The notes beneath the pieces were generated by a model. The model had not been told where the DNA came from, ran no database searches, and saw only the letters and a list, made by a program, of their open reading frames with translations. The translations under genes and the position numbers were made by a program. DNA of 64,000 nucleotides. Origin: Streptomyces sp. WMMB 322. GTDB taxonomy: Bacteria; Actinomycetota; Actinomycetes; Streptomycetales; Streptomycetaceae. The stretch lies in NCBI RefSeq assembly GCF_900090145.1, contig NZ_FMHI01000002.1, positions 372,001 to 436,000 on the forward strand, in the 5' to 3' direction. Below, in pieces: positions 16,366-23,578 of this stretch; within the stretch, counting starts at the first letter, position 1; each line of letters starts with the position of its first letter.

Positions 16366-16717
16366 CGGCTCCCCTCTCCCTGCCCTGTGTGCGACTGGTC
16401 CCGTACCAGTACACGGGCCGGTGCGGTGGCGCGCGAGCCGGGAGGGAGGACCTGGGGGCGGGCGGGGGCGCGGCACGGCTCATCCGTTCGGCCGAAGGGT
16501 GCGGCGGGCGTGGGTGGCGGCCCGGAGCAGGCCCCGGGCGAGCCCGGAGCGGGCCCGGAGCGAGCCCCAAGCTGCCGCTTCCGCACGGCCCCGCCCCCGG
16601 AACCGGAGGCCACGGGCCCTCCGCCCCGCACGCGGAACCCTGTGGCGGGCTCACCGCACGCGGCCGATGGTGGGAGGGAGCGGCATCGCTCCGGGGCCTA
16701 CGTGAGGGAGACGGCTG
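16366..16717. other. 352-bp divergent promoter region
   Basis: It separates the synthetase/GNAT gene (leftward) from the CBS-BON gene (rightward). The dyad at 16394-16410 lies near the left start. The remainder is GC-rich with direct GAGCCCGGAGCGGGCCCGGAG-like repetition (about 16520-16570) and no supported gene. GAGGGAGA precedes 16718. Confidence 0.5.
16394..16410. promoter_or_regulatory. Dyad ACTGGT-N5-ACCAGT
   Basis: ACTGGT (16394-16399) and ACCAGT (16405-16410) form a perfect 6+6 inverted repeat 29-45 bp before the synthetase/GNAT start. It is a candidate operator for an unidentified regulator. Confidence 0.5.
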
Positions 16718-17392
16718 ATGCAGCACCGGACCGTCCACGATCTGATGACCCGCGCCGTGGTGCGCGTTCACCGCGACACCGGGTTCAAGAAGATCGCCGA
16801 GATCCTGGCCGAGTACGACATCACGGCGCTCCCCGTGGTCGACGACGACGAGCATCCCGTCGGTGTCGTCTCCGAGGCCGACCTGCTGGGGAAACAGGCG
16901 GGGCAGCCCGACCCCTCCGGGCTGATGCCCGCACGCGAGCCCCGGCCCGGCAGCCGGCCTCCCGGGGAGGCCGCCAGAGCGGACGAGCTGATGACGAGTC
17001 CTCCCGTGGTCGCCCGTCCCGAGTGGAACGTCGTGGAAGCAGCACGCCTGATGGCGGACCGGCAGGTCAAGAGGCTGCCCGTCGTCAACGAGGCGGACCG
17101 CCTCGTCGGCATCCTGAGCCGCTCGGACCTGCTGCGCGTCTTCCTGCGCCGGGACGACGCCATCCGCGAGGAGATCGTGCGCGACGTCCTGGAGCGGACG
17201 CTCGGCCTGGCCGCCCGGCAGCTCGCCGTCGAGGTGCAGGACGGCTGCGTGACGCTGAGCGGCGAGGTCGCTCCCGTCCACCTCGTCCCGGTCGTGGAAC
17301 GTCTGTGCCAGAGCGTCGACGGTGTGGTCAAGGTACGCAGCCGGCTCACGGGCCGGTCCGAGACGGCGCCCGGTGCGGCGGTGCTGCCGTGA
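16718..17392 (+). CDS. CBS-pair and BON-domain protein
   Basis: This 224-residue protein has two CBS motifs: VHDLMTRAVVRVHRDTGFKKIAEILAEYDITALPVVDDDEHPVGVVSEADLL (residues 5-57) and DELMTSPPVVARPEWNVVEAARLMADRQVKRLPVVNEADRLVGILSRSDLL (89-140). A BON domain (VRDVLERTLGLAARQLAVEVQDGCVTLSGEV, 154-210) follows. CBS pairs sense adenine nucleotides; BON domains bind lipid or membrane. Function is unassigned, but the architecture is typical of hypoxia/stress loci in actinobacteria. It has a paralogue at 53267-53977. Its stop overlaps a GTG that opens a small coupling ORF. Confidence 0.93.
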   Translation: MQHRTVHDLMTRAVVRVHRDTGFKKIAEILAEYDITALPVVDDDEHPVGVVSEADLLGKQAGQPDPSGLMPAREPRPGSRPPGEAARADELMTSPPVVARPEWNVVEAARLMADRQVKRLPVVNEADRLVGILSRSDLLRVFLRRDDAIREEIVRDVLERTLGLAARQLAVEVQDGCVTLSGEVAPVHLVPVVERLCQSVDGVVKVRSRLTGRSETAPGAAVLP

Positions 17393-17520
17393 GAGCCGCC
17401 GCGCGGGCGGCCGTGAGAACTGCCGCAGGAGCTGCCGCGAGACGCGTTCCGGCCGCGCGGGAGCCCGCCCGGAGAGGACCGGGCGGGACGGGCGGCGCCG
17501 CCCCCGGGGCAGCGCCGTGA
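17389..17520 (+). CDS. Possible 43-residue coupling ORF
   Basis: GTG 17389 overlaps the stop of the CBS-BON gene (GTGA), and the ORF's own stop at 17518-17520 overlaps GTG 17517 of the next gene in the same way. The peptide is almost only Ala, Arg, Gly and Pro (VRAAARAAVRTAAGAAARR...), so it may be a chance open frame in GC-rich DNA. Its exact fit between two GTGA junctions would let ribosomes pass from the CBS-BON gene to the cNMP-binding gene. It resembles no family I know. Confidence 0.3.
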   Translation: MRAAARAAVRTAAGAAARRVPAAREPARRGPGGTGGAAPGAAP

Positions 17521-17981
17521 CGACGGCGTCGAGGCCCCGGCTGCTGGACGCGCTCCCCTCCCCGGGCTACGACCGGATGATGGAGCACTCCCGCGAGGTG
17601 CACTTCCCCAGGGGCACGCGCATCTTCGAGGAGGGCAGCTCCGCGGACCGCTTCTGGATCATCCGCTCCGGCACCGTCCTCCTCGACATGCACGTGCCGG
17701 GCCGTCACGCCGCGACGCTGGAGACGCTGCACTCCCAGGACCTCATCGGGTGGTCGTGGCTGTTCCCGCCGTACACCTGGCACTTGGGGGCGGGAGCGGT
17801 GACCGCCGTGGGGGCGCTGGAGTTCGATGCGCGGCCCGTGCGCGAACTGTGCGACGAGGACCCCCCGTTCGGAAAGGCGCTGAACCACTGCGTCGCCGAG
17901 ATCATCGGAGGCCGCCTCCAGGCGGCCCGCAAGCGGCTGCTGGACCTGTACGGCCCCCAGGGCAGCGGACCGGCTCCGTGA
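17517..17981 (+). CDS. Single-domain cyclic-nucleotide-binding protein (Crp-like, no HTH)
   Basis: This 154-residue protein is a lone cNMP-binding beta-roll: VHFPRGTRIFEEGSSADRFWIIRSGTVLLDMHVPGRHAATLETLHSQDLIGWSWLFPPYTWHLGAGAVTAVGALEFDARPVRELC. The usual phosphate-binding cassette (GELA..R in CRP) is replaced by DLIGWSWLF, so cAMP binding is doubtful. A long C-terminal helix follows and no DNA-binding domain exists. It is about half the length of CRP/FNR. Its closest relative here is 19901-20383, inside the hydrogenase operon: both share FDARxVR, LLGWSWLF/LIGWSWLF and a C-terminal ARxRLxDLYG. It probably senses a ligand and modulates a partner protein. Confidence 0.85.
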   Translation: MTTASRPRLLDALPSPGYDRMMEHSREVHFPRGTRIFEEGSSADRFWIIRSGTVLLDMHVPGRHAATLETLHSQDLIGWSWLFPPYTWHLGAGAVTAVGALEFDARPVRELCDEDPPFGKALNHCVAEIIGGRLQAARKRLLDLYGPQGSGPAP

Positions 17982-18002
17982 CCGGGCGGCAGGGCCGGCG
18001 GA

Positions 18003-18539
18003 TCACCGGCCCGCCGGGCCCCCGCAGCCGCCGGGCTCCGGAGCCCCTGCGGCCGCGCCGCCGTGGCCGGGCAGCTGCCGCCGGATGAGCCGGGCGAGGG
18101 TCTCGACCGCCGCCTCGACTCGGCCGGTCAGTCCCGTGCCGAAGCCCGTGTCGGCGGTCTCCACGGCGTAGACGAGGAGGCGCGGCGGAAGACTGCCCAG
18201 CGTCCGGGCGAGACGCACCGCTTCGCCCAGGCCCAGCCCGTGCGTTCCGGCTTCCGGGGCGGGCAGCAGCCCGATGTCGGCGGCTTCGAGGCGGTGGACC
18301 GTCCCCGGCTGTCCCGGCCGGGCACGGGCGGCGTCGACCACGATGGCGGATTCGGCGTCCTTCCACAGGGCCACCAGGCGCCCGGGTTCCCCGTCGCTGA
18401 CGTGGAGTGCGACGCCGGCCGGGACTCCCCGCCCGGCTGCGAGCCGGGTGACGACGCGCGGTCCCGCTCCGTCGTCCCGCCGGTGGACGTTGCCGATGCC
18501 GATGACGACGGTGCGTGCGGGGACGCGGAGGGGATTCAT
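18003..18539 (-). CDS. [NiFe]-hydrogenase maturation protease
   Basis: This 178-residue protein belongs to the HycI/HybD/HoxM family, which removes the C-terminal extension of the hydrogenase large subunit after nickel insertion. It starts with VVIGIGNVHRRDDGAGPRVV. Candidate nickel ligands are Asp23, Asp69 (IVVDAAR) and His100 (GTHGLGLG); their 46- and 31-residue spacing equals that of E16, D62 and H93 in E. coli HybD. The last about 30 residues (GGAAAGAPEPGGCGG) are a low-complexity tail. It is divergent from the hydrogenase operon, 168 bp away, and its substrate is presumably the large subunit at 22006-23538. Confidence 0.92.
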   Translation of the reverse strand: MNPLRVPARTVVIGIGNVHRRDDGAGPRVVTRLAAGRGVPAGVALHVSDGEPGRLVALWKDAESAIVVDAARARPGQPGTVHRLEAADIGLLPAPEAGTHGLGLGEAVRLARTLGSLPPRLLVYAVETADTGFGTGLTGRVEAAVETLARLIRRQLPGHGGAAAGAPEPGGCGGPAGR

Positions 18540-18707
18540 CAGGGGTTCCTACCGAGCCGCCCGGGCCCGGTCGCCCGCTCCCGCGCGAGGCCACCGTACA
18601 GAGTGACGGCACGGACCCGTCTGGCTTCACCCCCGGCTGTCGGTACGTCGGGCAGCCGCCCGCGCTTCGGATACTGGCCGTCCCGGTTCCGCGAGGGAAG
18701 GTGAGCG

Positions 18708-19904
18708 ATGACGGAGGACTCCCGGCAGAGCGCGGTGCTCGACAAGGACGGGATCGACGCGCTCATCGCCCTGCTCGCGCAGGACGGACGGACCGTCATC
18801 GGGCCGACCGTGCGTGACGAGGCCATCGTGCTGGACGAGATCGGCGGCGGCCGCGACCTGCCGTACGGGTGGGGAGTGGAGCTGGAGGCGGGGCGCTATC
18901 GGCTGCAGCCGCGCTCCGACGGGGCCGCCTTCGCGCACAGCGCCGGCCCCCAGTCCTGGAAGACGTACCTGCATCCGCAGCGCGAACGGCAGTGGACCAC
19001 CGACCTCACGGACGACGGCGACCTGGTCTTCAACGAGGAGGACAGTGCCGTGCCTTCGTACGCCTTCATCGGCGTACGACCCTGCGACCTGCGGGCGATC
19101 GCGATCCAGGACCGGGTCCTCGGCGGCGGTCCGCACACCGACACCCGGTACGCGGCACGCCGCCGGCGGGCGTTCCTCGTCGTGGCGGAGTGCACGGAAC
19201 CGGGTGCCACCTGCTTCTGCGTGTCCATGGGGTCGGGCCCGGCCGCGGGACCCGGCTACGACCTGGCGCTCACCGAGATCGTCGAGCCGGACAGCCACCG
19301 GTTCCTGGTACGGGCGGGCAGCGACGAAGGAGCGACGGTACTGGCCCGTCTCCCGCGTGCGCCGGCCGACGAGCGCACGTCGGAAGCGGCCAGGGGACTG
19401 GTCGAGGCGGCGGCCGGACGCATGGGACGCAGCATGCCGCCGGTGAACCTGCGGGACCTGATGCGGGACACCCTGCACGCCGAACGCTGGAACGACGTCA
19501 CCGCACGCTGCCTGACCTGCGGAAACTGCACGATGGCCTGCCCCACCTGCTTCTGCACGAGCGTCGAGGACGTCACGGATCTGACGGGTACCCACGCGGA
19601 GCGCTGGCGGCGTTGGGAGTCGTGCTTCGACGTGGAGTTCACCCACCTGACCTCCGGTCCTGTCCGGGCGACGCCGCTGAGCCGGTACCGGCAGTGGCTG
19701 ACGCACAAGGTCGGCACCTGGCACGACCAGTTCGACAGCACGGGCTGCGTGGGCTGCGGCAGGTGCATCGTGTGGTGCCCGACGGGAATCGACATCACGG
19801 AGGAAGTGCACGCCCTGCACGCGGAGCGCTCGGCGTCTGCGGCGGCTCCGGCGTCTGCGGCGGCCCCCGCGGCCCCGGCGCCTCCGGCGGAGGGCCCGGC
19901 GTGA
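18708..19904 (+). CDS. Group 3b hydrogenase beta-type subunit (two 4Fe-4S clusters)
   Basis: This 398-residue electron-transfer subunit resembles HydB/AsrA of sulfhydrogenases. Its two ferredoxin-like motifs are CLTCGNCTMACP (Cys268, 271, 274, 278) and CVGCGRCIVWCP (Cys347, 350, 353, 357), with extra cysteines in CTEPGATCFC (about 162-171) and PTCFC (281, 283). IGVRPCDLRAIAIQDRVL is a family signature. It passes electrons between the small subunit and the NAD(P)-binding subunit in the cytoplasm. The last about 30 residues are an Ala/Pro-rich tail. It is the first gene of a tightly overlapping operon, and its stop overlaps the next start (GTGA). Confidence 0.92.
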   Translation: MTEDSRQSAVLDKDGIDALIALLAQDGRTVIGPTVRDEAIVLDEIGGGRDLPYGWGVELEAGRYRLQPRSDGAAFAHSAGPQSWKTYLHPQRERQWTTDLTDDGDLVFNEEDSAVPSYAFIGVRPCDLRAIAIQDRVLGGGPHTDTRYAARRRRAFLVVAECTEPGATCFCVSMGSGPAAGPGYDLALTEIVEPDSHRFLVRAGSDEGATVLARLPRAPADERTSEAARGLVEAAAGRMGRSMPPVNLRDLMRDTLHAERWNDVTARCLTCGNCTMACPTCFCTSVEDVTDLTGTHAERWRRWESCFDVEFTHLTSGPVRATPLSRYRQWLTHKVGTWHDQFDSTGCVGCGRCIVWCPTGIDITEEVHALHAERSASAAAPASAAAPAAPAPPAEGPA

Positions 19905-20383
19905 GCGCCGCCCGGCGCGGCTTCCTCGACGCCCTGCCCGGCATCCACCGGGGCTGGCTCCTCGGGTTCGCGCACGAGACCAGCTTCCCCGCCGGGACCA
20001 GGATGTTCGACGAGGGAGGCGCAGCGGACCGCTTCTGGCTCCTGCGCAGCGGTCTGGTGGCGCTCGACGTGCACGTCCCCGGCCGCGGGACCGTCGTCGT
20101 CGAGACCGTTGCGGACGGTGAACTGCTCGGCTGGTCATGGCTCTTCGAGCCCTACCGGTGGCATCTGGGCGCCCGCACCCGCACCGAGGTCCACGCGTGG
20201 GAGTTCGACGCCCGGCTGGTGCGCGACGCCATGGAGGACTCGCCGGCCGCCGGGCTGGCCCTCTTCCGCACCATCGCCGAACAGGTCATCGGCGAGCGCC
20301 TGCGAGCCGCCCGCACCCGGCTGATGGACCTGTACGGGAACGGGCCGGAGCCGGCGCCCGCCCCGCGCGGGGCGGCCCGGTGA
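19901..20383 (+). CDS. Single-domain cyclic-nucleotide-binding protein within the hydrogenase operon
   Basis: This 160-residue lone cNMP-binding beta-roll contains TSFPAGTRMFDEGGAADRFWLLRSGLVALDVHVPGRGTVVVETVADGELLGWSWLFEPYRWHLGARTRTEVHAWEFDARLVRDAM. Here the cassette reads GELLGWSWLF, nearer the CRP GELA pattern than in the paralogue at 17517. A C-terminal helix (ERLRAARTRLMDLYG) follows and there is no helix-turn-helix. It overlaps both flanking hydrogenase genes by 4 bp, so it is made in step with the enzyme. It may be a ligand-responsive regulatory subunit of the hydrogenase; that is inference. Confidence 0.87.
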   Translation: MSAARRGFLDALPGIHRGWLLGFAHETSFPAGTRMFDEGGAADRFWLLRSGLVALDVHVPGRGTVVVETVADGELLGWSWLFEPYRWHLGARTRTEVHAWEFDARLVRDAMEDSPAAGLALFRTIAEQVIGERLRAARTRLMDLYGNGPEPAPAPRGAAR

Positions 20384-21216
20384 CGTTCCCCCCGCCCGGT
20401 GCCGTCCCCGCCCGGCCGCCGTCCCCTTACCGGGTGGTGATGCGCAAGGAGGAGACGGCGGACACGTCGACGATCGTGCTGGACCCGGTGCGCTCGGCGC
20501 TGCCGCCGTTCGATCCCGGCCAGTTCGCCATGGTCCACGGCTTCGGCGTGGGGGACGTCCCGCTGTCCGTCTCACGCCTCGAAGGGGACCGGCTCTCGCA
20601 CACCGTCCGCTCCGCCGGCGCCGTCTCCGCCCGCCTGGAGACCCTGACGGCCGGCACCGTGGTCGGTGTGCGAGGCCCCTACGGCGCCGGCTGGGACCTG
20701 TCCGCGGCGGCCGGGCGGGACCTGCTGATCGTCGCGGGAGGCCTCGGCCTCGCCCCGCTGCGTCCCGTGATCGGTGCGGTGCTGGCCGCTCCGGAGGGGT
20801 TCGGCAGGGTGAACGTCGTGATCGGGGCGCGCTCCCCCGGCGACCTGTTCTACGGCGAAGAGTTCGAGACGTGGCGCACCGCGGGCGCCACGGTCCTGGT
20901 CACGGTGGACCGGCCGGACGAGACCTGGCGCGGCGACGTGGGCGTGGTGACCGGACTCGTCGGCAGGACCGGCTTCGACCCCGGCCGCGCGGCGGCTTTC
21001 GTGTGCGGGCCCGAGGTGATGATGCGCGCGACAGCGCGCGACCTGCTGCGGCGCGGGCTGCCGCCGCAGCGGATCCAGCTTTCGCTGGAGCGCACCATGC
21101 AGTGCGGCACCGGACACTGCGGCCACTGCCAGCTCGGTCCTCTCCTGCTGTGCCGGGACGGGCCCGTGGTGCCCTGGAACGTCGCCGAACCGCTCCTCGC
21201 CGTAAGGGAGTTGTGA
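20380..21216 (+). CDS. Group 3b hydrogenase gamma-type subunit (FAD/NAD(P)-binding)
   Basis: This 278-residue protein has a ferredoxin-reductase fold. An FAD-binding barrel (residues about 15-105, with [22 protein letters not shown]) precedes an NAD(P)-binding domain ([17 protein letters not shown] at about 115-131; [14 protein letters not shown]). A C-terminal 2Fe-2S motif follows, with Cys242, 247, 250 and 258 in [17 protein letters not shown]. It matches HydG/AsrB/HyhG, which exchange hydride with NAD(P)H. GTG 20380 overlaps the preceding stop and avoids the long upstream ORF extension. The small subunit starts 2 bp after its stop. Confidence 0.93.
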   Translation: MTFPPPGAVPARPPSPYRVVMRKEETADTSTIVLDPVRSALPPFDPGQFAMVHGFGVGDVPLSVSRLEGDRLSHTVRSAGAVSARLETLTAGTVVGVRGPYGAGWDLSAAAGRDLLIVAGGLGLAPLRPVIGAVLAAPEGFGRVNVVIGARSPGDLFYGEEFETWRTAGATVLVTVDRPDETWRGDVGVVTGLVGRTGFDPGRAAAFVCGPEVMMRATARDLLRRGLPPQRIQLSLERTMQCGTGHCGHCQLGPLLLCRDGPVVPWNVAEPLLAVREL

Positions 21217-21217
21217 G

Positions 21218-22009
21218 ATGAGCACGGAGGACGAGGGGAGCGGGCGCCGCCGACCCCGACTGGCGGTCTTCAAGTTCGCCTCCTGCGACGGCTGTCAGCT
21301 GACGCTGCTCAACTGCGAGGACGAACTGCTCGCGCTGGCCGAGCGCATCGACGTCGCGTACTTCGAGGAGGCGGTCACCGCGCCCGACCAAGGCGTGTAC
21401 GACCTCGCGCTGGTCGACGGCTCCATCACCACGCCCGAGGACGCGCAACGCGTACGGCACGTACGGGAGGTCTCCCGCCACCTGGTGACCCTGGGTGCGT
21501 GCGCGACGGCCGGCGGCATCCAGGCGCTGCGCAACTACGCGGACGTGGCCGAGTTCCGCGCCGTCGTCTACGCCCGCGGCGACTACATCGACTCCCTCGC
21601 CACCTCCACCCCCGTCAGCGCCCACGTGCCGGTCGACTTCGAACTGCGGGGCTGCCCCATCGACCGCGGCCAACTCCTCGAAGTCGTCACCGCCTTCCTG
21701 GACGGACGCACACCGGACGTGCCGGCTCACAGCGTCTGCTTCGAGTGCAAGCGGCGCGGCACGCCCTGCGTGACGGTCGCCCGCGGCGTGCCGTGCATGG
21801 GGCCGGTCACCCACGCCGGGTGCGGTGCCCTGTGCCCCGCCTACGGGAGGGGCTGCTACGGCTGCTTCGGCCCTTCCGATTCGACCAACTTCCCCGCGTT
21901 CGTACCGCTGTTGCGCCGTGACGGCATGGACGTCGTGCGTCTGCTGCGGACCTTCAACACCGCGGCGCCGGAGTTCGACGCCGCCTCCAGGAAGGAGGAG
22001 CTCGGGTGA
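21218..22009 (+). CDS. Group 3b [NiFe]-hydrogenase small subunit
   Basis: This 263-residue protein carries the iron-sulfur relay from the NiFe centre. Proximal-cluster ligands include Cys23 and Cys26 ([14 protein letters not shown]) and Cys95 ([11 protein letters not shown]). A C-terminal Cys-rich segment ([35 protein letters not shown]) binds the remaining clusters. There is no twin-arginine signal peptide, so the enzyme is cytoplasmic, as expected for bidirectional group 3 enzymes. The organisation matches HydD/HyhS. It overlaps the large-subunit gene by 4 bp. Confidence 0.95.
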   Translation: MSTEDEGSGRRRPRLAVFKFASCDGCQLTLLNCEDELLALAERIDVAYFEEAVTAPDQGVYDLALVDGSITTPEDAQRVRHVREVSRHLVTLGACATAGGIQALRNYADVAEFRAVVYARGDYIDSLATSTPVSAHVPVDFELRGCPIDRGQLLEVVTAFLDGRTPDVPAHSVCFECKRRGTPCVTVARGVPCMGPVTHAGCGALCPAYGRGCYGCFGPSDSTNFPAFVPLLRRDGMDVVRLLRTFNTAAPEFDAASRKEELG

Positions 22010-23538
22010 GCACCGGGACTACGAGAGAGCTGCGCCTGGGCGGCCTCACCCGGGTCGAGGGCCAGGGTGCGCTGAGGCTGCGGCTGCACGGCGACCAGCT
22101 CGTCGAGAGCCTGCTGGCGATCTACGAACCCCCGCGCTACTTCGAGGCTTTCCTGCGGGGCCGCTCCTTCACCGAACCGCCCGACATCACCTCACGCATC
22201 TGCGGGATCTGCCCGGTCGCATACCAGATGAGCGCCTGCCGGGCCCTGGAGGACGCCTGCGGTGCCGTCGTCGGCGGGCAGTTGGCGGCCCTTCGCCGGC
22301 TCCTGTACTGCGGCGAGTGGATCGAGAGCCAGACCATGCACATCTACATGCTGCACGCCCCGGACTTCCTGGGCTGTGCGGACGTGATCGGCCTCGCCGG
22401 CCTCGCCCGGACGGAAGTCGAGCGCGGCCTGCGCCTGAAGCAGGCCGGCAACGCCGTCGTGGAGCAGCTGGGCGGGCGTTCCATCCACCCGGTCAACGCA
22501 CAGCTCGGAGGCTTCCACCGGGTACCGGCACGCACCGAACTGCGGCCCCTGCGGGAGATGCTGGTCCGGGCACGGGACGACGCGGAGGCGACGGTGCGCT
22601 GGGTCGCCGGATTCGACTTCCCCGATGCCGCCGTCGACGTCGACTTCCTCGCCCTCGCGGAACCCGGCACCTACGCGATCGAGTCCGGCACCCCGGCGGT
22701 GGTGGCCGCCTCCCCTTCCGCAGCCTCCTCTTCCGCAGCCTCCGACTCCGCGCCGGAGCCGCCGGAGCAGGCGGCTCACCGCACGTTTCCGCTCGATTCG
22801 TTCAGCGAGCACGTCGTCGAGTACCAGGTGGCCCACTCCACGGCACTGCACTCCCGGCTGGACGGCCGCCGCCATCTGACCGGGTCGCTCGCCCGGTTCG
22901 CCGTCAGCGGCCGGTGGCTCCCGCCTGAACTGCGCGGTCTGGCAACGGAGTCGGGGCTCGGCGATCCCGCCGGGGGCGAGGTGTGCCGCAACCCCTTCCG
23001 CAGCATCGTCGTACGGGCGATCGAGGTCCTTTACGCGGTGGAGGAGGCACTGCGCATCATCGACGGCTACGAGCCGCCGCCGTCGCCCCACGTCGACGTC
23101 CCCGCCCGTGCCGGCACCGGACACGGAGCGACGGAAGCACCCCGGGGGCTGCTCTACCACCGGTACACGCTGGACGCGGCCGGCACCGTCACCGATGCCG
23201 TGCTGGTGCCGCCGACCTCGCAGAACCAGGGAGCCATCGAGGAGGACGTCCGCCGCGCGCTCCAGGAACGCCTGGGCGCCGGCCCCGCCACCGACGCGGA
23301 ACTGGCCGCCGTGGGCGAGCGCGCGGTCCGCAACCACGACCCGTGCATCTCGTGTTCCGCGCACTTCCTGCGGCTGCACGTCGAACGCGAGGAGAGCGCA
23401 GAGCACGAGGCGAGCGGGGAGGGCGGGGCGAGCGCAGAGCGCGGGGAGAGCGGGGAGAGCGGGGAGGACGAGGACAGCGCAGAGCGCGCGGCACGCAAGG
23501 GCGCGACCGGTCCGGACACGGGCGCCCGCACCGGGTGA
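22006..23538 (+). CDS. Group 3b [NiFe]-hydrogenase large (catalytic) subunit
   Basis: This 510-residue subunit holds the NiFe(CN)2CO site. Nickel/iron ligands are Cys66 and Cys69 in the L1 motif RICGICP and Cys447 and Cys450 in the L2 motif DPCISCSAH. Processing is expected after His453, which would release about 57 residues. That extension is unusually long and mostly acidic Glu/Ser/Gly/Ala ([21 protein letters not shown]). A second low-complexity Ser/Ala insert (about 230-255) interrupts the fold. The enzyme couples H2 oxidation or production to NAD(P)H. The order beta, cNMP protein, gamma, small, large follows hydBGDA with one insertion. No hyp maturation genes lie in the window. Confidence 0.95.
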   Translation: MSTGTTRELRLGGLTRVEGQGALRLRLHGDQLVESLLAIYEPPRYFEAFLRGRSFTEPPDITSRICGICPVAYQMSACRALEDACGAVVGGQLAALRRLLYCGEWIESQTMHIYMLHAPDFLGCADVIGLAGLARTEVERGLRLKQAGNAVVEQLGGRSIHPVNAQLGGFHRVPARTELRPLREMLVRARDDAEATVRWVAGFDFPDAAVDVDFLALAEPGTYAIESGTPAVVAASPSAASSSAASDSAPEPPEQAAHRTFPLDSFSEHVVEYQVAHSTALHSRLDGRRHLTGSLARFAVSGRWLPPELRGLATESGLGDPAGGEVCRNPFRSIVVRAIEVLYAVEEALRIIDGYEPPPSPHVDVPARAGTGHGATEAPRGLLYHRYTLDAAGTVTDAVLVPPTSQNQGAIEEDVRRALQERLGAGPATDAELAAVGERAVRNHDPCISCSAHFLRLHVEREESAEHEASGEGGASAERGESGESGEDEDSAERAARKGATGPDTGARTG

Positions 23539-23540
23539 AC

Positions 23541-23557
23541 GCGCGGCACCACCGCGC
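23541..23557. terminator. Bidirectional hairpin between hydrogenase and GH65 genes
   Basis: GCGCGG (23541-23546), CACCA, CCGCGC (23552-23557), in the 40-bp convergent spacer. Confidence 0.5.
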
Positions 23558-23578
23558 CCTCTGTGGCGAAGGCCGCTC

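Noticed and set aside
13349..17281. 1310-codon ORF on the minus strand across the synthetase/GNAT and CBS-BON genes
   Set aside because: It is rich in Arg, Pro and Gly with no domain, and lies over two well-supported genes in other frames; a GC-rich shadow.
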